From Gammaproteobacteria bacterium (lineage in GTDB: Bacteria > Pseudomonadota > Gammaproteobacteria > UBA6429 > Thiohalophilaceae): a stretch of DNA of 64,000 nt. The position numbers and the translations under genes are program-made. The stretch's first letter is position 1; the number at the start of each line of letters is the position of its first letter. Where the stretch lies: the NCBI GenBank assembly GCA_029881995.1, contig JAOULO010000004.1:1-64000 (forward strand). Reading direction: 5' to 3'. Shown one piece after another: positions 62,354 to 64,000 of this stretch. A model generated the notes under the pieces. The model saw only the letters and a program-made list of their open reading frames with translations, did no database searches and was not told the origin of the DNA.

Positions 62354-62384
62354 CAAAAAAAACCCGGGCAGAGCCCGGGTCTTT
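62354..62384. terminator. Bidirectional terminator
   Basis: A perfect 8-bp stem ACCCGGGC/GCCCGGGT with AGA loop, an A run on the left and a short T-rich tract on the right. It separates the gene ending at 62330 from the convergent multicopper oxidase gene ending at 62413. Confidence 0.88.
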
Positions 62385-62412
62385 ATTCTTACATTTAACT
62401 ATATACGGTTAG

Positions 62413-63855
62413 TTAATAGTCAATCCGTGAATATACACGACCATTGTTATACACATTATTGTTTCGCAGGTCCCGATAACTCACCTCTGGATATATGGAA
62501 CCACTACCACCAGGCAGGGTAATCATAATATCCGTGGTTTGTCCGGGTGAAATTTCCACGCTGCTCACATTGCGTGGCGATGGCAGGGCAAAGCCATCAA
62601 AGTTGTGTTGTGTAAAGTTGAGTCGACTGCCGTTGGCATCCCTAATTTCAAAAGTGCTATTCACCGAATGCATACCAATCAACCTGATCGCGACTCTATT
62701 TCCTGGTGCTGCCGTAATTACTTCTGCCGGTGCACCACGACTGAGCCCTTCATTACCGTTCATCAGGAAGTATCGTGGATTATAATCGGCAAACACTGTC
62801 GAATCACCGGTTGCAGTATGATAGGCAGGGTCAACCGTGCTCAACACAATATTCCATTCAACATCATATGTTGGCCCGCCATCATTGATCTGGTTTCCGC
62901 TTTTGACAATGAAGGCACCGTACATACCCATCTCAAGATGCTTAACAGTATGCACATGACAATGATAGGCATGACTACCGATATAACGATTGTCGACCGA
63001 GAAGGTATAGGTATCGCCATTAACACCAGCACCCGTTTCTGGTACACCGTCTTCAGACATGGGTACATCAAGACCATGTGGATGAATGGTATGACCATGA
63101 TAGGGTGCAGCTTCCTGTGGAGCCATCATCATATTAAGAGTGACATTTGCTGTCTGACCTGGCTGTAGCTCAAGTACTGGACTAGGTAGACTACATCCGC
63201 CACCACCGCCGCCACCCATGCCGCCTTCGCAAAATACCCAGAAGGGAACTGTTGCACCATCACTCATGGTGCGATTGATCGTGCGTACCATCAGGGTTAC
63301 GTTCTGGGCATCGAATACCGGAATGGCACCTGCTGCACCACCGCCACCCATACCGCCGCCACCGCCATCCATACCACCACCCCCACCATCCATGCTTCCG
63401 CCGCCGGATGTACCACCGGATGTACCACCACTGGCTACGTTCACGGTGACATCACGCGGACTCAGGCTTAAATCAGCCCGCAGGTTTTGCATTAGATAGG
63501 AGCCCGATGAACCGGACGAAACATTAACAGTTGCTGTGAAACTACCACCTCCGGCGGTTTGTACCTGCAGGTAGCCCCGATCACTTCTAACCCGAAAACG
63601 AGCCATATTTGAACTGGCACCGGTACTAACTGATAAACCTGAAGGTAAACTCCATCGAAACTCACGCAGGCCACCGCCATCATTGCCACTGATGGTCCAG
63701 GATCCTGTCTGGTCAACATCCACATTTACCGTGTCTGTTGAAAGACTGGCGCCAATGGTGCTGCCTCCTCCTCCACCCATGGCGTTAACGGATAGTGAGG
63801 CACCGAATACCAGGACAATACTTAATAATAGTCTTGAGAATAATTTCATGTTCAT
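62413..63855 (-). CDS. Multicopper oxidase-type protein with Gly-rich insert
   Basis: 480 aa from the ATG at 63855, six bases after GAGGGGG. Signal peptide (MNMKLFSRLLLSIVLVFGAS), an Ig-like domain (40-140), a very Gly/Met-rich linker (about 145-175, several GGGGMDGGGGG units) and the cupredoxin part. Copper ligands visible: HGHTIHPHGLDVP (HxHG) and HAYHCHVHTVKHLEMGMYG (HCHxH...H...M, type 1/type 3). The usual four-block order of laccases is not complete, so it may work with the protein encoded just upstream. Exported; copper or metal oxidation is likely but unproven. Confidence 0.82.
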   Translation of the reverse strand: MNMKLFSRLLLSIVLVFGASLSVNAMGGGGGSTIGASLSTDTVNVDVDQTGSWTISGNDGGGLREFRWSLPSGLSVSTGASSNMARFRVRSDRGYLQVQTAGGGSFTATVNVSSGSSGSYLMQNLRADLSLSPRDVTVNVASGGTSGGTSGGGSMDGGGGGMDGGGGGMGGGGAAGAIPVFDAQNVTLMVRTINRTMSDGATVPFWVFCEGGMGGGGGGGCSLPSPVLELQPGQTANVTLNMMMAPQEAAPYHGHTIHPHGLDVPMSEDGVPETGAGVNGDTYTFSVDNRYIGSHAYHCHVHTVKHLEMGMYGAFIVKSGNQINDGGPTYDVEWNIVLSTVDPAYHTATGDSTVFADYNPRYFLMNGNEGLSRGAPAEVITAAPGNRVAIRLIGMHSVNSTFEIRDANGSRLNFTQHNFDGFALPSPRNVSSVEISPGQTTDIMITLPGGSGSIYPEVSYRDLRNNNVYNNGRVYSRIDY

Positions 63856-63866
63856 AACCAACCCCC

Positions 63867-64000
63867 TCAGTGCGCAATGATCATGGCAGCGGTGCCATTG
63901 AGATAAACACCATTACCAGTTTCCATCTGTGCGGTATGCACATGCATGGGGTAATGTCCGGGTTGGTTCAGTTGATACAGAACCATGGCTGTTGAACCTG
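63867..64000 (-). CDS. Multicopper oxidase C-terminus (rest beyond window)
   Basis: On the minus strand the frame ending with TGA at 63869-63867 reads MVLYQLNQPGHYPMHVHTAQ and then METGNGVYLNGTAAMIIAH. The HYPMHVHTAQMETGNGVY segment resembles the last copper-binding block of multicopper oxidases/cupredoxins. The gene ends 11 nt before the next multicopper oxidase start and its stop lies within that gene's ribosome-site region, so the two are one operon. The 5' part is outside the window. Confidence 0.72.
   Translation of the reverse strand, partial: GSTAMVLYQLNQPGHYPMHVHTAQMETGNGVYLNGTAAMIIAH

Noticed and set aside
63190-63430. Short repeated CCACCGCC/CCACCACC units that might suggest a repeat array
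   Set aside because: They encode the Gly-rich linker and Gly tracts of the multicopper oxidase and keep its reading frame; there are no spacers as in CRISPR.
1-64000. tRNA, rRNA or intact insertion sequences
   Set aside because: No cloverleaf-like or rRNA sequence, transposase motif or terminal inverted repeats were recognised by eye; a tRNAscan or ISfinder search could not be run.

Overview
The window looks like a piece of a gammaproteobacterial chromosome of moderate GC content. Evidence for this is the preserved block rhodanese-grxC-trxC-secB-gpsA, divergent from gpmI-envC-ctpA-yibQ, which matches the yibN-grxC-secB-gpsA // gpmM-envC-yibQ order of enterobacteria. It also carries glnA with glnL-glnG, a full-length ubiB, trmL and a DUF2189 membrane protein. 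A TusA-family protein, a PP-loop tRNA-thiolation-like protein, a rhodanese and a persulfide-sensor-like ArsR repressor hint at sulfur metabolism, but the genus cannot be named. I saw no rRNA, tRNA, CRISPR array or intact insertion sequence.

Layout. 1-5.1 kb: the 3' part of a PP-loop/NFACT-R-like gene, a secreted serine protease flanked by a second, partial copy of the end of that gene, a lipoprotein, and the overlapping pair tusA-like/CDF transporter. 5.1-10.1 kb: nitrogen control locus (glnA, a DUF4124 protein, glnL, glnG) with two NtrC-type operators. 10.1-20.9 kb: a lipoprotein, an FHA protein coupled to an HtrA-like protease, a phosphohistidine phosphatase, a membrane histidine kinase, small membrane proteins, a class 1B-like pyrD and an HDOD protein. 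21-30.6 kb: housekeeping and redox/secretion/cell division block (trmL, gpsA, secB, trxC, grxC, rhodanese, arsR, gpmI, envC, ctpA, yibQ, DJ-1 family). 30.6-33.3 kb and 42.9-49.3 kb: two related signalling modules. In each, a small three-cysteine protein (probable MetOD1 family) is followed at once by a protein opening with the same kind of PAS domain, ending in GGDEF-EAL in one case and in a histidine kinase in the other. The larger module adds a response regulator and a receiver-PAS-GGDEF-EAL protein with closely related receivers. 33.4-42.9 kb: VOC protein, ubiB, a run of four envelope proteins of unknown role, a DUF2235 hydrolase, a TraF-like outer-membrane protein, an Ada-type alkyltransferase and an alpha/beta hydrolase. 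50-58.3 kb: cytochrome P460-ECF sigma-anti-sigma operon, a metallopeptidase, a short CDF transporter, a P-loop protein, a large lipoprotein, a GNAT gene broken by an amber codon, and a Tat-exported vanadium haloperoxidase. 58.4-62.3 kb: an AT-rich accessory stretch of short genes including a decayed YciI gene. 62.4-64 kb: two tandem multicopper oxidase genes, the upstream one cut by the window edge.

The clearest functional links are: nitrogen control (NtrC sites before glnA and glnL); sulfur/redox handling (persulfide-sensor-like ArsR next to rhodanese, glutaredoxin and thioredoxin 2); c-di-GMP and two-component signalling through the duplicated MetOD1-PAS module; and a probable redox-stress operon joining cytochrome P460 to an ECF sigma/anti-sigma pair. 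The duplicated MetOD1-PAS module is the best candidate here for a poorly described system.
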